From: Deferribacter autotrophicus
Lineage (GTDB): Bacteria; Chrysiogenota; Deferribacteres; Deferribacterales; Deferribacteraceae
Direction of reading: 5' to 3'
Length of the DNA stretch: 64,000 bases
Assembly (NCBI RefSeq): GCF_008362905.1
Contig: NZ_VFJB01000003.1
Coordinates: forward strand, 7,501-71,500
Shown here: positions 35,654 to 44,802 of the stretch, in pieces
Numbering within the stretch: position 1 is the first letter of the stretch
Layout of the letters: each line of letters starts with the position of its first letter
Made by a program: the position numbers and the translations under genes
The notes under the pieces: generated by a model
The model's input: the letters and a program-made list of their open reading frames with translations, nothing else
Databases searched by the model: none
What the model was told of the DNA's origin: nothing

Positions 35654-35836
35654 ATGGGTGTTCCTAAGAAAAAAACCACAAGAATGAAAAAAGGGCATAG
35701 AAGAAGCCATCACCATGTTACACCAAATGCTTATGTAAAATGTGACAATTGTGGTGAGCTCAAACTTCCTCATGTAGTATGCCCTTCATGTGGCTACTAC
35801 AAAAAAGTACAGGTTATAGAAACAACAGAATTTTAA
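35654..35836 (+). CDS. rpmF: 50S ribosomal protein L32
   Basis: 60 aa. MGVPKKKTTRMKKGHRRSHH start and zinc ribbon CDNCGELKLPHVVCPSCGYY. Location between yceD and plsX is conserved across bacteria and links ribosome and lipid synthesis. AAAGAGGTG before the ATG. Confidence 0.98.
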   Translation: MGVPKKKTTRMKKGHRRSHHHVTPNAYVKCDNCGELKLPHVVCPSCGYYKKVQVIETTEF

Positions 35837-35842
35837 GAAATT

Positions 35843-36916
35843 ATGCGAATTGTAGTTGATGCTATGGGGGGTGATCACGCCCCTCGCGAAATTGTTAAAG
35901 GTGCTGCTTTAGCTGCTGCTGAATATGATATTCATGTTATACTAGTAGGAGATCAAACCTTAATTTACCAGGAACTAAAAAAACTAAAAGATTACCCTAA
36001 AGAAAAGATTTCTGTTATTCATGCAGAAGAAGCCATAACTATGGATGATTTACCCTCTGTAGCTGTCAGGAGAAAGAGAAAATCTTCAATACATGAGGGA
36101 CTTAAACTTGTAAAAAAGGGAGAAGGCAGAGCTTTTTTTAGTGCTGGAAATACCGGCGCTGTGATGGCTTGTGCAAAACTTATTTTACGACCACTGGAAG
36201 GTGTAGATAGACCTGCTATTGGAGCTGTGTTACCAAATGCTAAAGGGCATTCAGTAATTCTTGACATTGGTGCCAATGTGGATTGTAAACCCCTACATTA
36301 TCTACAGTTTGCCATAATGGGTTCTGCCTATGCAAAGTTTGTCTTTGACAAAGAAAATCCTACAGTGGGACTTTTAAGTATCGGTGAAGAAGATTTAAAA
36401 GGGAACGAAAGCACAAAAAACGCCTTTAACATACTAAAAGAATCCCCTATTATAAACTTTATAGGAAATGTTGAAGGTAAAGAGCTTTATAAAGGCAAAT
36501 CTGACGTCATTGTATGTGACGGCTTTGCAGGTAATATCGCTCTTAAAGTAAGTGAATCGGCAGCATGGTACATAGGAAAACTTTTAAAAGAAGAATTAAC
36601 AAAAAATTTTATTAGAAAAATAGGCGCCTTTTTATTAAAACCCGCCTTTAAAGCACTGAAAAAAAGAGCTGATTATACAGAATATGGTGGCGCACCACTG
36701 TTAGGTGTAAATGGTGTATGTATCATAGGTCACGGGAGTTCCAATGCAAATGCAGTGAAAAATGGAATTAGGGTAGCTTACGAACTTGCAGAAAAAAGAA
36801 TTAACCTCTACATAGAAAGAAACATTCAGGATTCTTTAAAAAGATTAAAAGTTGACAAAGTTGAATCTTTTTGGAACAATATCAAAGACAAATTTAAAAA
36901 GATCACATCAGAGTAG
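35843..36916 (+). CDS. plsX: Phosphate acyltransferase PlsX
   Basis: 357 aa. Converts acyl-ACP to acyl-phosphate for phospholipid synthesis. VVDAMGGDHAPREIVKGA, SAGNTGAVMACAKLILRPL, VDRPAIGAVLP and DGFAGNIALKVSE are the family signatures. Starts 6 nt after rpmF. Slightly longer C-terminus than usual. Confidence 0.97.
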   Translation: MRIVVDAMGGDHAPREIVKGAALAAAEYDIHVILVGDQTLIYQELKKLKDYPKEKISVIHAEEAITMDDLPSVAVRRKRKSSIHEGLKLVKKGEGRAFFSAGNTGAVMACAKLILRPLEGVDRPAIGAVLPNAKGHSVILDIGANVDCKPLHYLQFAIMGSAYAKFVFDKENPTVGLLSIGEEDLKGNESTKNAFNILKESPIINFIGNVEGKELYKGKSDVIVCDGFAGNIALKVSESAAWYIGKLLKEELTKNFIRKIGAFLLKPAFKALKKRADYTEYGGAPLLGVNGVCIIGHGSSNANAVKNGIRVAYELAEKRINLYIERNIQDSLKRLKVDKVESFWNNIKDKFKKITSE

Positions 36917-36952
36917 TTTTTTTGTTGTTTTGTTTTAAAAAAAAGGTGTGCC

Positions 36953-37930
36953 ATGAACTGTTATTCAAGAATTATCGGGACAGGTTCGTACTTTCCTTCT
37001 AAAATACTTACCAACAAAGATCTTGAAAAATTTGTAGATACTTCAGATGAATGGATTGTAACACGTACCGGAATCAAGGAAAGACGTATCTCTGAAGATG
37101 AATCGACTAGTGAGATGGCTCATAAAGCCTCACTAGCTGCCATTGAATCTGCCGGGATCTCAAAAGAAAACATTGATGGTATAATTGTTGCTACTTGTAC
37201 ACCTGACTCTTTAGTCCCTTCCACAGCATGTTACTTGCAGGGAAAACTTGGGATAAAAGGCCCTTTTGCCTTTGATATCAATGCTGCTTGCTCTGGTTTC
37301 ATTTATGCACTTGCAATTGGCGATTCTTTAATAAAAAACAATTTAGCCCAAAACATATTAATCGTTGGAGTTGAAAGATTATCATCCATTTTAAACTGGA
37401 ACGATAGAAGCACCTGCGTCCTTTTAGGTGATGGCGCCGGAGCTGTCATTTTATCAAAAAGTGATGAACCTGGTATCAGAAGTATTTTGCTCTATGCTGA
37501 TGGAGAATACACAGGATTACTGGAATGCAAAGCAGGCGGTTCAAGTTTCCTTGCAAAACGTAAAGAATTGAATATAGAAGATTACCTATTCTTTATGAAA
37601 GGAAACGAAGTATTTAAAATTGCTGTTAGGGCAATGAAAGATGCTGCAGTGGCTGCCGTGGAAAAAAGTGGTTTGAACTTTGAAGATATAGATTATTTTA
37701 TACCTCATCAAGCAAATTTACGAATTATTGATGCTGCAGCAAAAAGATTGAATTTAAGTGAAGATAAGGTAATTATTACTCTCGATAAATTTGGTAATAC
37801 ATCTGCTGCATCTATTCCCACAGCTTTAGATATTGCAGTGAAATCAGGGAAGATTAAAAAAGGAGATAATATCGTCTCAGCAGCATTCGGTGGTGGTCTC
37901 ACCTGGGGCTCCACAGTATTTACATTCTAA
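36953..37930 (+). CDS. fabH: Beta-ketoacyl-ACP synthase III FabH
   Basis: 325 aa. Starts the fatty acid chain from acetyl-CoA and malonyl-ACP. Catalytic Cys in INAACSGFIYAL, His in FIPHQANLRI, Asn in DKFGNTSAASIPTAL. DTSDEWIVTRTGIKERR is the N-terminal signature. Normal length. Confidence 0.98.
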   Translation: MNCYSRIIGTGSYFPSKILTNKDLEKFVDTSDEWIVTRTGIKERRISEDESTSEMAHKASLAAIESAGISKENIDGIIVATCTPDSLVPSTACYLQGKLGIKGPFAFDINAACSGFIYALAIGDSLIKNNLAQNILIVGVERLSSILNWNDRSTCVLLGDGAGAVILSKSDEPGIRSILLYADGEYTGLLECKAGGSSFLAKRKELNIEDYLFFMKGNEVFKIAVRAMKDAAVAAVEKSGLNFEDIDYFIPHQANLRIIDAAAKRLNLSEDKVIITLDKFGNTSAASIPTALDIAVKSGKIKKGDNIVSAAFGGGLTWGSTVFTF

Positions 37931-37940
37931 GGAGAGAGTT

Positions 37941-38867
37941 ATGAGTAAAATAGCAATTGTTTTCCCAGGTCAAGGATCGCAATTTGTAGGAATGGGTAAA
38001 GATTTTTATGATAAATTTGATAGCTATAAACATTTTGTTGAAAAAGCCGACAAGCTACTCAATTACAGTTTATCCAAATTAATGTTTGATGGTCCAGAAG
38101 AAGAATTAAAACTAACATTTAACACCCAACCAGCTCTACTCACAATGAGTATCGGGATTTACAACATAATTAAAGATAAATTTGAGCCTGACGGCTTTGC
38201 AGGACATTCTCTTGGAGAATACTCTGCTGTCGTGGCAGCAGGTGGCCTTTCTTTTGAAGATGCTCTTTTAGCAGTACACAATAGAGGAAAATTCATGCAA
38301 GAAGCTGTCCCTGTCGGAATAGGTGCAATGGCTGCTGTTATTGGAGCAAATACTGAAAATGTGGAATCACTTTGCAATGAAATATCAAAAGAAAATTATA
38401 TAGTAGAACCTGCAAACTACAATTCACCAAATCAGTTAGTAGTAGCAGGCCATAAGGAAGCCGTTGACGAATTTATTACAAGGGCAAAAGAGATAGGTGC
38501 AAAACGAGTGGTAAAACTGCCGGTAAGCGCACCATTTCACTGTTCCTTGATGAAACCTGCCGAAGAGAAAATGGCTGAGTATTTAATGAACACAAAAATT
38601 TCCGACTTAAAAAAACCTGTTTACAATAATGTTTCTGCACAAAAAGAGCTACTAGCTGATGAAGTCAGGGATGCACTAATTAAACAGGTATCATCTCCCG
38701 TTAAATGGACTCAACTGATAACAAACATGATTGAAGATGGATTCACAACTTTTATTGAAGTGGGTGCAGGAAATGTGTTGACAGGATTGATAAAAAAAAT
38801 TAACAGACAAGTCAAAACAATTAATGTTTCAAAAGTGAATGACCTCGAAAAATTGGAGGAAATATGA
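37941..38867 (+). CDS. fabD: Malonyl-CoA:ACP transacylase FabD
   Basis: 308 aa from ATG 37941 (MSKIAIVFPGQGSQFVGMG), after GGAGAG; a longer upstream frame only overlaps fabH. Active Ser in GHSLGEYSA (about residue 93), His in APFHCSLM. Loads malonyl groups on ACP. Its stop overlaps the fabG ATG by 4 nt. Confidence 0.97.
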   Translation: MSKIAIVFPGQGSQFVGMGKDFYDKFDSYKHFVEKADKLLNYSLSKLMFDGPEEELKLTFNTQPALLTMSIGIYNIIKDKFEPDGFAGHSLGEYSAVVAAGGLSFEDALLAVHNRGKFMQEAVPVGIGAMAAVIGANTENVESLCNEISKENYIVEPANYNSPNQLVVAGHKEAVDEFITRAKEIGAKRVVKLPVSAPFHCSLMKPAEEKMAEYLMNTKISDLKKPVYNNVSAQKELLADEVRDALIKQVSSPVKWTQLITNMIEDGFTTFIEVGAGNVLTGLIKKINRQVKTINVSKVNDLEKLEEI

Positions 38868-39613
38868 GCTTCAAAGATAAAGTGGTTCTTGTTACTGGGG
38901 GATCAAGAGGTATTGGTAAAGCTATCGCCATAAAATTTGGTGAATTAGGGTGCAAAGTTGCCATAAATTATAATCAAAATAAGGACAAAGCTCTTGAAGT
39001 AGCGGATTATATAAATAAAAATTGTGATGGGATTTGCAAAATTTATCAATGTAATGTTACAAAGGAAGAAGATGTAAAAAAAATGGTATCAGAGATTGAA
39101 AAAGAGCTTGGCTCAGTGGATATTTTAGTAAATAATGCAGGAATAACAAAAGATAATATTATTCTAAGATTAAAAGAGCAGGACTTTGATGATGTTTTTG
39201 ATGTAAATATTAAAGGGGCTTTTTTCTGCATCAAAGCTGTAAGTAGAGGGATGATGAAAAAACGTTACGGCAAAATCATCAATATAAGCAGTGTAGTTGG
39301 TTTCACCGGAAACATTGGACAATCAAATTATGTAGTTACAAAAAGTGGCTTAATTGGCCTTACTAAAAGCGTTGCTTTAGAATTATCATCAAGAGGTATT
39401 AGAGTAAACGCAGTAGCTCCAGGCTTCATAGAAACAGAAATGACAGAGTCACTACCTGATGATGTTAAAAAAGTGATGCTTGAAAAAATACCTCTTGGGT
39501 ATTTTGGTAAACCTGAAGATGTAGCAAATGCTGTAGTTTTTCTTGCATCTGAAGAAGCCGATTATATAACAGGAACAACAATTCATGTAAACGGTGGTAT
39601 GTATTTACCTTAA
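38864..39613 (+). CDS. fabG: 3-oxoacyl-ACP reductase FabG
   Basis: 249 aa short-chain dehydrogenase. NADP(H) motif TGGSRGIGKAIA, NNAG at about 90, catalytic Ser (ISSVVGFTGN), Tyr-Lys in NYVVTKSG. AVAPGFIETEMTE and ITGTTIHVNGGMY end typical of FabG. ATGA overlap with fabD. Confidence 0.97.
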   Translation: MSFKDKVVLVTGGSRGIGKAIAIKFGELGCKVAINYNQNKDKALEVADYINKNCDGICKIYQCNVTKEEDVKKMVSEIEKELGSVDILVNNAGITKDNIILRLKEQDFDDVFDVNIKGAFFCIKAVSRGMMKKRYGKIINISSVVGFTGNIGQSNYVVTKSGLIGLTKSVALELSSRGIRVNAVAPGFIETEMTESLPDDVKKVMLEKIPLGYFGKPEDVANAVVFLASEEADYITGTTIHVNGGMYLP

Positions 39614-39634
39614 TAAAATAACTAGGAGGAACAA

Positions 39635-39871
39635 ATGGCAGATATTGAAGCAAGAGTAAAAAAAATCATTGCTGAGCAACTCAACATTGATGAATCAGAG
39701 ATCAAACCAGAATCTTCTTTCGTTGATGATTTAGGTGCTGATTCTCTTGATACTGTTGAGTTAATTATGGCATTTGAAGAAGAATTTGGGATGGAAATCC
39801 CAGACGAAGAAGCAGAAAAAATTAAAACTGTCCAAGATGCTATAAACTACATCAAAGAACATATGGAATAA
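39635..39871 (+). CDS. acpP: Acyl carrier protein AcpP
   Basis: 78 aa, acidic. Phosphopantetheine Ser in [18 protein letters not shown] (about residue 38). AGGAGG precedes the ATG. A hairpin with T run starts inside its last codons, which should raise acpP RNA relative to fabF. Confidence 0.98.
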   Translation: MADIEARVKKIIAEQLNIDESEIKPESSFVDDLGADSLDTVELIMAFEEEFGMEIPDEEAEKIKTVQDAINYIKEHME

Positions 39872-39893
39872 GGGAATTCCCCTTATTCCTTTT
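39865..39893 (+). terminator. Attenuator overlapping the acpP stop codon
   Basis: GGAATAAGGG (39865-39874) pairs with CCCTTATTCC (39880-39889), followed by four T. The stop TAA lies within the 5' arm. A ribosome finishing acpP would cover that arm, so translation may modulate termination. Confidence 0.7.
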
Positions 39894-39910
39894 AAATGCA
39901 GGAGGATTTT

Positions 39911-41149
39911 GTGAAAAAAAGAGTAGTTATCACTGGTATTGGTCTTGTAACTCCTATAGGAATTGGAGTAGATGAAAATTGGCAAGGACTTTTATCTTGT
40001 AAATCTGGAGTTGGTCAACTCACAAAGTTTGATGCCTCAGAATTCCCTGTAAAAATTGCAGCAGAGGTAAAAAATTTAACTCCTGAAAATTATGTGGACA
40101 AAAAGGATGTAAAACGTTTCGATGAATTCATTGTTTTTGCACTTGTAGCAGCTGAATTAGCATCAAGAGATGCTGGCTTAAATTTTGATAATATAGAACA
40201 TGAAGAAGCTGGTGCAATAATTGGATCAGGCATTGGTGGTTTCCAGACCATTGAAGAACAACATGAAATTTATCTTAATAAAGGATATAGACGTGTATCA
40301 CCTTTTTTTATCCCTTCTGCAATTATCAATATGGCCAGTGGTGCTATCTCTATTAGGTATGGTCTTAAAGGACCAAACAGTAGTGTTGTAACAGCCTGCG
40401 CTACAGGTTCACATGCTGTAGGTGATGCTTTTAAAATTATTCAGCGTGGTGATGCAAAAATTATGTTTGCTGGCGGTGCTGAAAGCGCCATTACACCATT
40501 AGCTGTTGCTGGCTTTGCAAACATGAAAGCCCTTTCAAAAAGAAATGATGAACCGGAAAAAGCAAGCAGACCTTTTGATAAGGATAGAGACGGCTTTGTA
40601 ATGGGAGAAGGTGCAGGAATTTTAATTTTAGAAGAACTAGAACATGCTTTGAAGAGAAATGCAAAAATATATGCTGAAGTTGTAGGATACGGAATGACTG
40701 GGGATGCCTACCATATCACTGCTCCTGATGAATCTGGTGATGGTGCTGTAAGAGCAATGAAAATGGCCATTAAAGATGCAGGAATTAACCCAGAAGATGT
40801 TGATTATATTAATGCACATGGTACATCCACACCTTATAATGATGCAATTGAAACAAGAGCAATAAAAACTGTTTTTGGTGAACATGCTTATAAACTAATG
40901 GTGAGCTCAACAAAATCTATGACGGGTCACCTTCTAGGTGCTGCAGGTAGTGTTGAAGCAGCATACTGTGCTCTGGCACTCAAAAATGGAATGATACCAG
41001 CTACAATAAATTTAGATGAACCTGACCCAGAGTGTGACCTGGATTATGTACCAAACAAACCAAAAACAGCAAATATTAAATACGCTCTTAGCAATTCTTT
41101 TGGTTTTGGTGGAACAAACGCCTGTCTCTTGTTAAAGAAATATGAATAA
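39911..41149 (+). CDS. fabF: Beta-ketoacyl-ACP synthase II FabF
   Basis: 412 aa from GTG 39911 ([17 protein letters not shown]). The GTG is preferred because AGGAGG lies 6 nt before it; an in-frame ATG upstream would place that site inside the gene. Cys in [14 protein letters not shown], His in [11 protein letters not shown] and GHLLGAAG. Elongates acyl chains and adjusts membrane fluidity. Ends 8 nt inside rnc. Confidence 0.96.
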   Translation: MKKRVVITGIGLVTPIGIGVDENWQGLLSCKSGVGQLTKFDASEFPVKIAAEVKNLTPENYVDKKDVKRFDEFIVFALVAAELASRDAGLNFDNIEHEEAGAIIGSGIGGFQTIEEQHEIYLNKGYRRVSPFFIPSAIINMASGAISIRYGLKGPNSSVVTACATGSHAVGDAFKIIQRGDAKIMFAGGAESAITPLAVAGFANMKALSKRNDEPEKASRPFDKDRDGFVMGEGAGILILEELEHALKRNAKIYAEVVGYGMTGDAYHITAPDESGDGAVRAMKMAIKDAGINPEDVDYINAHGTSTPYNDAIETRAIKTVFGEHAYKLMVSSTKSMTGHLLGAAGSVEAAYCALALKNGMIPATINLDEPDPECDLDYVPNKPKTANIKYALSNSFGFGGTNACLLLKKYE

Positions 41150-41837
41150 TTACGAGCAGTTAGAAAAAATCATAGGCTATTCTTTTAATTCAAAGTCTCT
41201 TTTATTGGAGGCTATTACTCATTCATCTTATGCCTATGAAAAAAAATTAAAGAAAAATTATGAGCGTTTAGAATTTCTAGGTGACGCAGTATTACAGTTG
41301 ATTATTACCGAATATATGATAATAAAGTATAAAGATTTAAATGAAGGTGTACTTTCCCAATATAGATCCTTTTTTGTAAGCGAAGATTTTATCAGCGAAA
41401 TAGCAAAAAAAATTAATCTATATAACTTTATAAGGCTTGGTAAAGGTGAGATTGTAACTGGTGGAAATAGAAAGCCATCGCTTCTTGCAGATACCTTTGA
41501 ATCACTTTTGGCTGCTGTTTATTTAGATGGTGGATACAATGAGGCAAGAAGAATAGTTCTTGAGCTTATGTCTGACCTGATTGACGAATATATACAAGGA
41601 AAGAAGGTTATTGATCCTAAAACAGAATTGCAGAAGATTACTCAGAAAGAATTTGGTTATTTGCCTGAATATAGAATTGTAAAGGAAGAAGGTCCTGAGC
41701 ATGACAAAGTTTTTACTGTAGAAGTAAAATTGCATAACTGCACTTTTTTAGGCACTGGCAAAAATAAGAAAAAAGCAGAAATGGATGCAGCAAAAAAAGC
41801 ATTAGATCATATTCAATCAATTGTAAAAGCTGACTAA
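41142..41837 (+). CDS. rnc: Ribonuclease III
   Basis: 231 aa. Signature [18 protein letters not shown] with the catalytic Glu/Asp, second acidic site [16 protein letters not shown]-terminal dsRNA-binding domain ([20 protein letters not shown] ... [16 protein letters not shown]). Processes rRNA and structured mRNAs. Starts within the end of fabF. Confidence 0.97.
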   Translation: MNNYEQLEKIIGYSFNSKSLLLEAITHSSYAYEKKLKKNYERLEFLGDAVLQLIITEYMIIKYKDLNEGVLSQYRSFFVSEDFISEIAKKINLYNFIRLGKGEIVTGGNRKPSLLADTFESLLAAVYLDGGYNEARRIVLELMSDLIDEYIQGKKVIDPKTELQKITQKEFGYLPEYRIVKEEGPEHDKVFTVEVKLHNCTFLGTGKNKKKAEMDAAKKALDHIQSIVKAD

Positions 41838-42850
41838 TGTCTAAATATAACATTCTCCCCATTTTTATCCCTTTTCAGGGTTGTCCCAGAAAGTGTATTT
41901 TTTGTGACCAAAATATAATCTCTGGCACAAATATCAAAGACTTTAAAAAAGATATTCTAGAACAATTTGAGTTTTATAAAAAGTTAAAAGATAGTTGGGA
42001 TGAAATAGCTTTTTATGGTGGAAGTTTCAATTACTTGTCTGATGATAAAAGAGCTTTTCTTTATGAATTAACTAAGCAAATCGATGTTAAACAAGTGAGA
42101 ATATCTGCATACCCAAAAAGATTTGATAAAAATTTTATAAAAGAGCTTCAAAGTAATAATGTTAAAACTGTTGAACTCGGTATTCAGAGTTTCTCTGATG
42201 ATGTCTTAAAAAAAAATAGACGATTTTACACAAAAGATGACGTATTAAACACAATAACTCTTTTAAGCAAAAATGGCTTTAACATTGGTATCCAGTTAAT
42301 GGTAGGAATGTATGGTGAATCATTGGAAGATATTTTATTAAATCTGAATTATCTTTCTAATTTGAAATACAAGTTCTTAAGGATATATCCCACAGTCGTT
42401 TTAAAAAGCACACATCTTGCAAAACTATTAAAAGAAAAATTTTCACTTAATTTTACATTTCCTGAAGTATTAGCTATTTCTACTATTTATCTGATTAGTG
42501 CAATTAAACTAGGCGCTACAGTTTTAAGAGTTGGCCTACATAATCAATCAAAAATTGAAGACAATATAGTGGGAGGCTATTTTCATCCATCTTTCGGTGA
42601 TATTGTTAAAACCTTTGCGATATACCTCTACTGTAAAATTACGACACACAAACCAAAGCTTTTCAAAAACTTTCCTAATTATAAAGGTATTATTGCAAAA
42701 ACCTGGGACATTGAATATACTAATGAGGTAAATTTTAAATCAATCGCAGATCAAGTGTGGGGGATGTATATTGAGAATAACAGGTGGTTCACTGAAAGGG
42801 TTATCTTTAAAATCGCCGAAGAGTTCTGGGGTAAGACCTACCAGCGATAA
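41837..42850 (+). CDS. Elp3-like radical SAM protein
   Basis: 337 aa. Cluster motif CPRKCIFCDQNIISG (Cx3Cx2C) binds 4Fe-4S and SAM, then FYGGSFNYLSDDKRAFLYEL and VELGIQSFSDDVLKKNRRFY, the pattern of Elp3/HemN-like enzymes. VGGYFHPSFGDIVK is typical of the tRNA/coproporphyrinogen-like group lacking the acetyltransferase half of Elp3. The exact substrate is unknown; the position after rnc is common. Start overlaps rnc stop (TAATG). Confidence 0.85.
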   Translation: MSKYNILPIFIPFQGCPRKCIFCDQNIISGTNIKDFKKDILEQFEFYKKLKDSWDEIAFYGGSFNYLSDDKRAFLYELTKQIDVKQVRISAYPKRFDKNFIKELQSNNVKTVELGIQSFSDDVLKKNRRFYTKDDVLNTITLLSKNGFNIGIQLMVGMYGESLEDILLNLNYLSNLKYKFLRIYPTVVLKSTHLAKLLKEKFSLNFTFPEVLAISTIYLISAIKLGATVLRVGLHNQSKIEDNIVGGYFHPSFGDIVKTFAIYLYCKITTHKPKLFKNFPNYKGIIAKTWDIEYTNEVNFKSIADQVWGMYIENNRWFTERVIFKIAEEFWGKTYQR

Positions 42851-43301
42851 GGTTAGATCAGCAATATTTTCAAAGCTCTATGACAAAATCAACAATGCTA
42901 CAGTTTTAGATCTATTTGCTGGATCTGGAGCTTTTGGTATTGAAGCTCTTAGTAGAGGAGCCAAAGAAGTTGTCTTTGTAGACAAAGATACAAGATCATT
43001 AAAATCCAATCTCAGTTTAATTAAACTAAGTAACTTTAAAGTAATAAAAGGGGATGTTTTTAAAGTTTTAAACAAACTAAAACTTGATTTTAATATTATT
43101 TTTATTGATCCCCCTTATGGCAGGGTAGATTCAAAAAGATTGTTAACAACAATTTTTAAAAATCAAATCATTGCAAATGATGGAATTTTAATATATGAAG
43201 AAAGTATTAGAACAGAATTTGAAGTAATAGACAAATTCTGTTTGATAGATGAAAAACGATATGGAGACACAAAAATCTATTATTTGGAGCTTGCTCAATG
43301 A
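42771..43301 (+). CDS. rsmD: 16S rRNA (guanine966-N2)-methyltransferase RsmD
   Basis: 176 aa. RITGGSLKGLSLKSPKSSGVRPTSD is the usual N-terminus, DLFAGSGAFGIEALSRGA binds SAM and FIDPPYG is the catalytic motif IV. The full-length match requires a TTG start at 42771, 80 nt inside the radical SAM gene, preceded by GGGGGA. If an internal start were used the conserved N-terminus would be lost. Confidence 0.92.
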   Translation: MRITGGSLKGLSLKSPKSSGVRPTSDKVRSAIFSKLYDKINNATVLDLFAGSGAFGIEALSRGAKEVVFVDKDTRSLKSNLSLIKLSNFKVIKGDVFKVLNKLKLDFNIIFIDPPYGRVDSKRLLTTIFKNQIIANDGILIYEESIRTEFEVIDKFCLIDEKRYGDTKIYYLELAQ

Positions 43302-43786
43302 ATGCGATTTATCCTGGAACTTTTGACCCTCTCACAAATGGCCATTTAGATATTATAGAAAGAGGCGCCAAAATGTTTGATAGCCTAATTGTGGCTGTAG
43401 CTGAAAATAAAAGGAAAAAGCCTCTTTTCACCCTGGATGAGCGAGTAAAAATGATTAAAGAATCTGTTGCCCATTTACATAATGTCGAGATAGAACCATT
43501 TTCTATATTGCTTGTTGATTTCATGAAAGAAAAAAACGTAAATATTATTTTGAGAGGTTTACGAGTTGTATCAGATTTTGAATACGAATTACAATTAGCC
43601 TTGATGAATAGAAAACTTTATCAGGAATGTGAAACGGTTTTTCTCATGCCTAATAAAAAATATATATTCTTAAGCTCAAGCATGGTAAGAGAGATTGCTT
43701 CACTTGGTGGAGATGTAAGTTGCTTTGTACCCGAACCTGTGAACAAATATATATATAGGAAATTTCATGATAAGAGAGGAACTTGA
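43298..43786 (+). CDS. coaD: Phosphopantetheine adenylyltransferase CoaD
   Basis: 162 aa, penultimate step of CoA synthesis. AIYPGTFDPLTNGHLDIIER carries the T/HxGH site, LFTLDERVKMIKE, LRGLRVVSDFEYELQ and FLSSSMVREIA follow as usual. ATG overlaps rsmD stop. Common neighbour of rsmD. Confidence 0.98.
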   Translation: MNAIYPGTFDPLTNGHLDIIERGAKMFDSLIVAVAENKRKKPLFTLDERVKMIKESVAHLHNVEIEPFSILLVDFMKEKNVNIILRGLRVVSDFEYELQLALMNRKLYQECETVFLMPNKKYIFLSSSMVREIASLGGDVSCFVPEPVNKYIYRKFHDKRGT

Positions 43787-44789
43787 AGCTTTAGAGGAAA
43801 AATATTTACATTCTAAAGCTGCAAAGTCAATTAAAAGTAAAGGACGGAAGAAAAAAGAAGAAAAATGTGAGCTTAGAACAGATTTTCAAAGAGATAGAGA
43901 TCGTATAATCCACTCAAAAGCCTTCAGAAGACTAAAGCACAAAACACAAGTTTTCTTATCTCCAGCTGGAGACCATTATAGGACAAGACTCACACACACT
44001 TTAGAAGTAATGCAGATAGCAAAAACAATTGCTAAAGCACTTCGTTTAAACGAAGACCTGGTGGAAGCAATAGCATTGGGGCATGATTTGGGTCATACTC
44101 CATTTGGACACGCCGGAGAGCAAATTTTATCCGATATTATCGGTAAACCATTTAAACATTATGAGCACTCAATTACTGTTGTCGAAAAAATTGAAAAAGA
44201 CGGCAAAGGATTAAACCTCACCTATGAAGTATTGGATGGTATCCTAAAACATTCAAAAGGAAAAGGTCCCATTTTTGATGAAAAAAAATTAGCAAAAACC
44301 CTTGAGGGGCAAATTGTTAGAATTGCGGATATTATTGCTTATGTAAACCATGATCTTGATGATGCCATAAGAGCAAAAATCATCTCAGAAAATGACATCC
44401 CTAAAAATATCATAAAAAATTTGGGCGCATCTCACGGTGAAAGGATCCACAATGCAGTGAAAGATGTAGTAACATCTACAATAAAAGCTGATTATGAAAA
44501 GATTATGATGAGCGATAACATGCTATTACTTATCGAAAATTTAAGAGAATTTTTATTTGATAAAGTTTACCTTTGTGATATAATAAAAAAAGAGTTTGAT
44601 AAAGCTTATAAGATTTTATTTGATTTATACAAGTACTATGAGGAAAACTTTGATATGGTTCCCAAGTCTTTTAGATCTATTACGGGGGATAAAAAACTTT
44701 CCATTGTTTATTTTATTGCTGGGATGACAGATAGATACGCTTTGGAGGAATATAAAAGCATATATATCCCTTCATACTGGCATATTTGA
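43767..44789 (+). CDS. dgt: dGTP triphosphohydrolase-like protein (HD domain)
   Basis: 340 aa. Cleaves dNTPs to nucleoside and triphosphate in this family. RTDFQRDRDRIIHSKAFRRL, RTRLTHTLEVMQIA, GHDLGHTPFGHAGE are the metal-binding and family motifs, and IVRIADIIAYVNHDLDDA the fourth. Length fits the type 2 subfamily of anaerobes. 20-nt overlap with coaD. Confidence 0.94.
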   Translation: MIREELEALEEKYLHSKAAKSIKSKGRKKKEEKCELRTDFQRDRDRIIHSKAFRRLKHKTQVFLSPAGDHYRTRLTHTLEVMQIAKTIAKALRLNEDLVEAIALGHDLGHTPFGHAGEQILSDIIGKPFKHYEHSITVVEKIEKDGKGLNLTYEVLDGILKHSKGKGPIFDEKKLAKTLEGQIVRIADIIAYVNHDLDDAIRAKIISENDIPKNIIKNLGASHGERIHNAVKDVVTSTIKADYEKIMMSDNMLLLIENLREFLFDKVYLCDIIKKEFDKAYKILFDLYKYYEENFDMVPKSFRSITGDKKLSIVYFIAGMTDRYALEEYKSIYIPSYWHI

Positions 44790-44802
44790 TTTGGAGGTTA
44801 AA

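Noticed and set aside
39896-39910. ATG start for fabF at 39896.
   Set aside because: The AGGAGG would then be inside the coding region; the GTG at 39911 is correctly spaced and gives the standard N-terminus.
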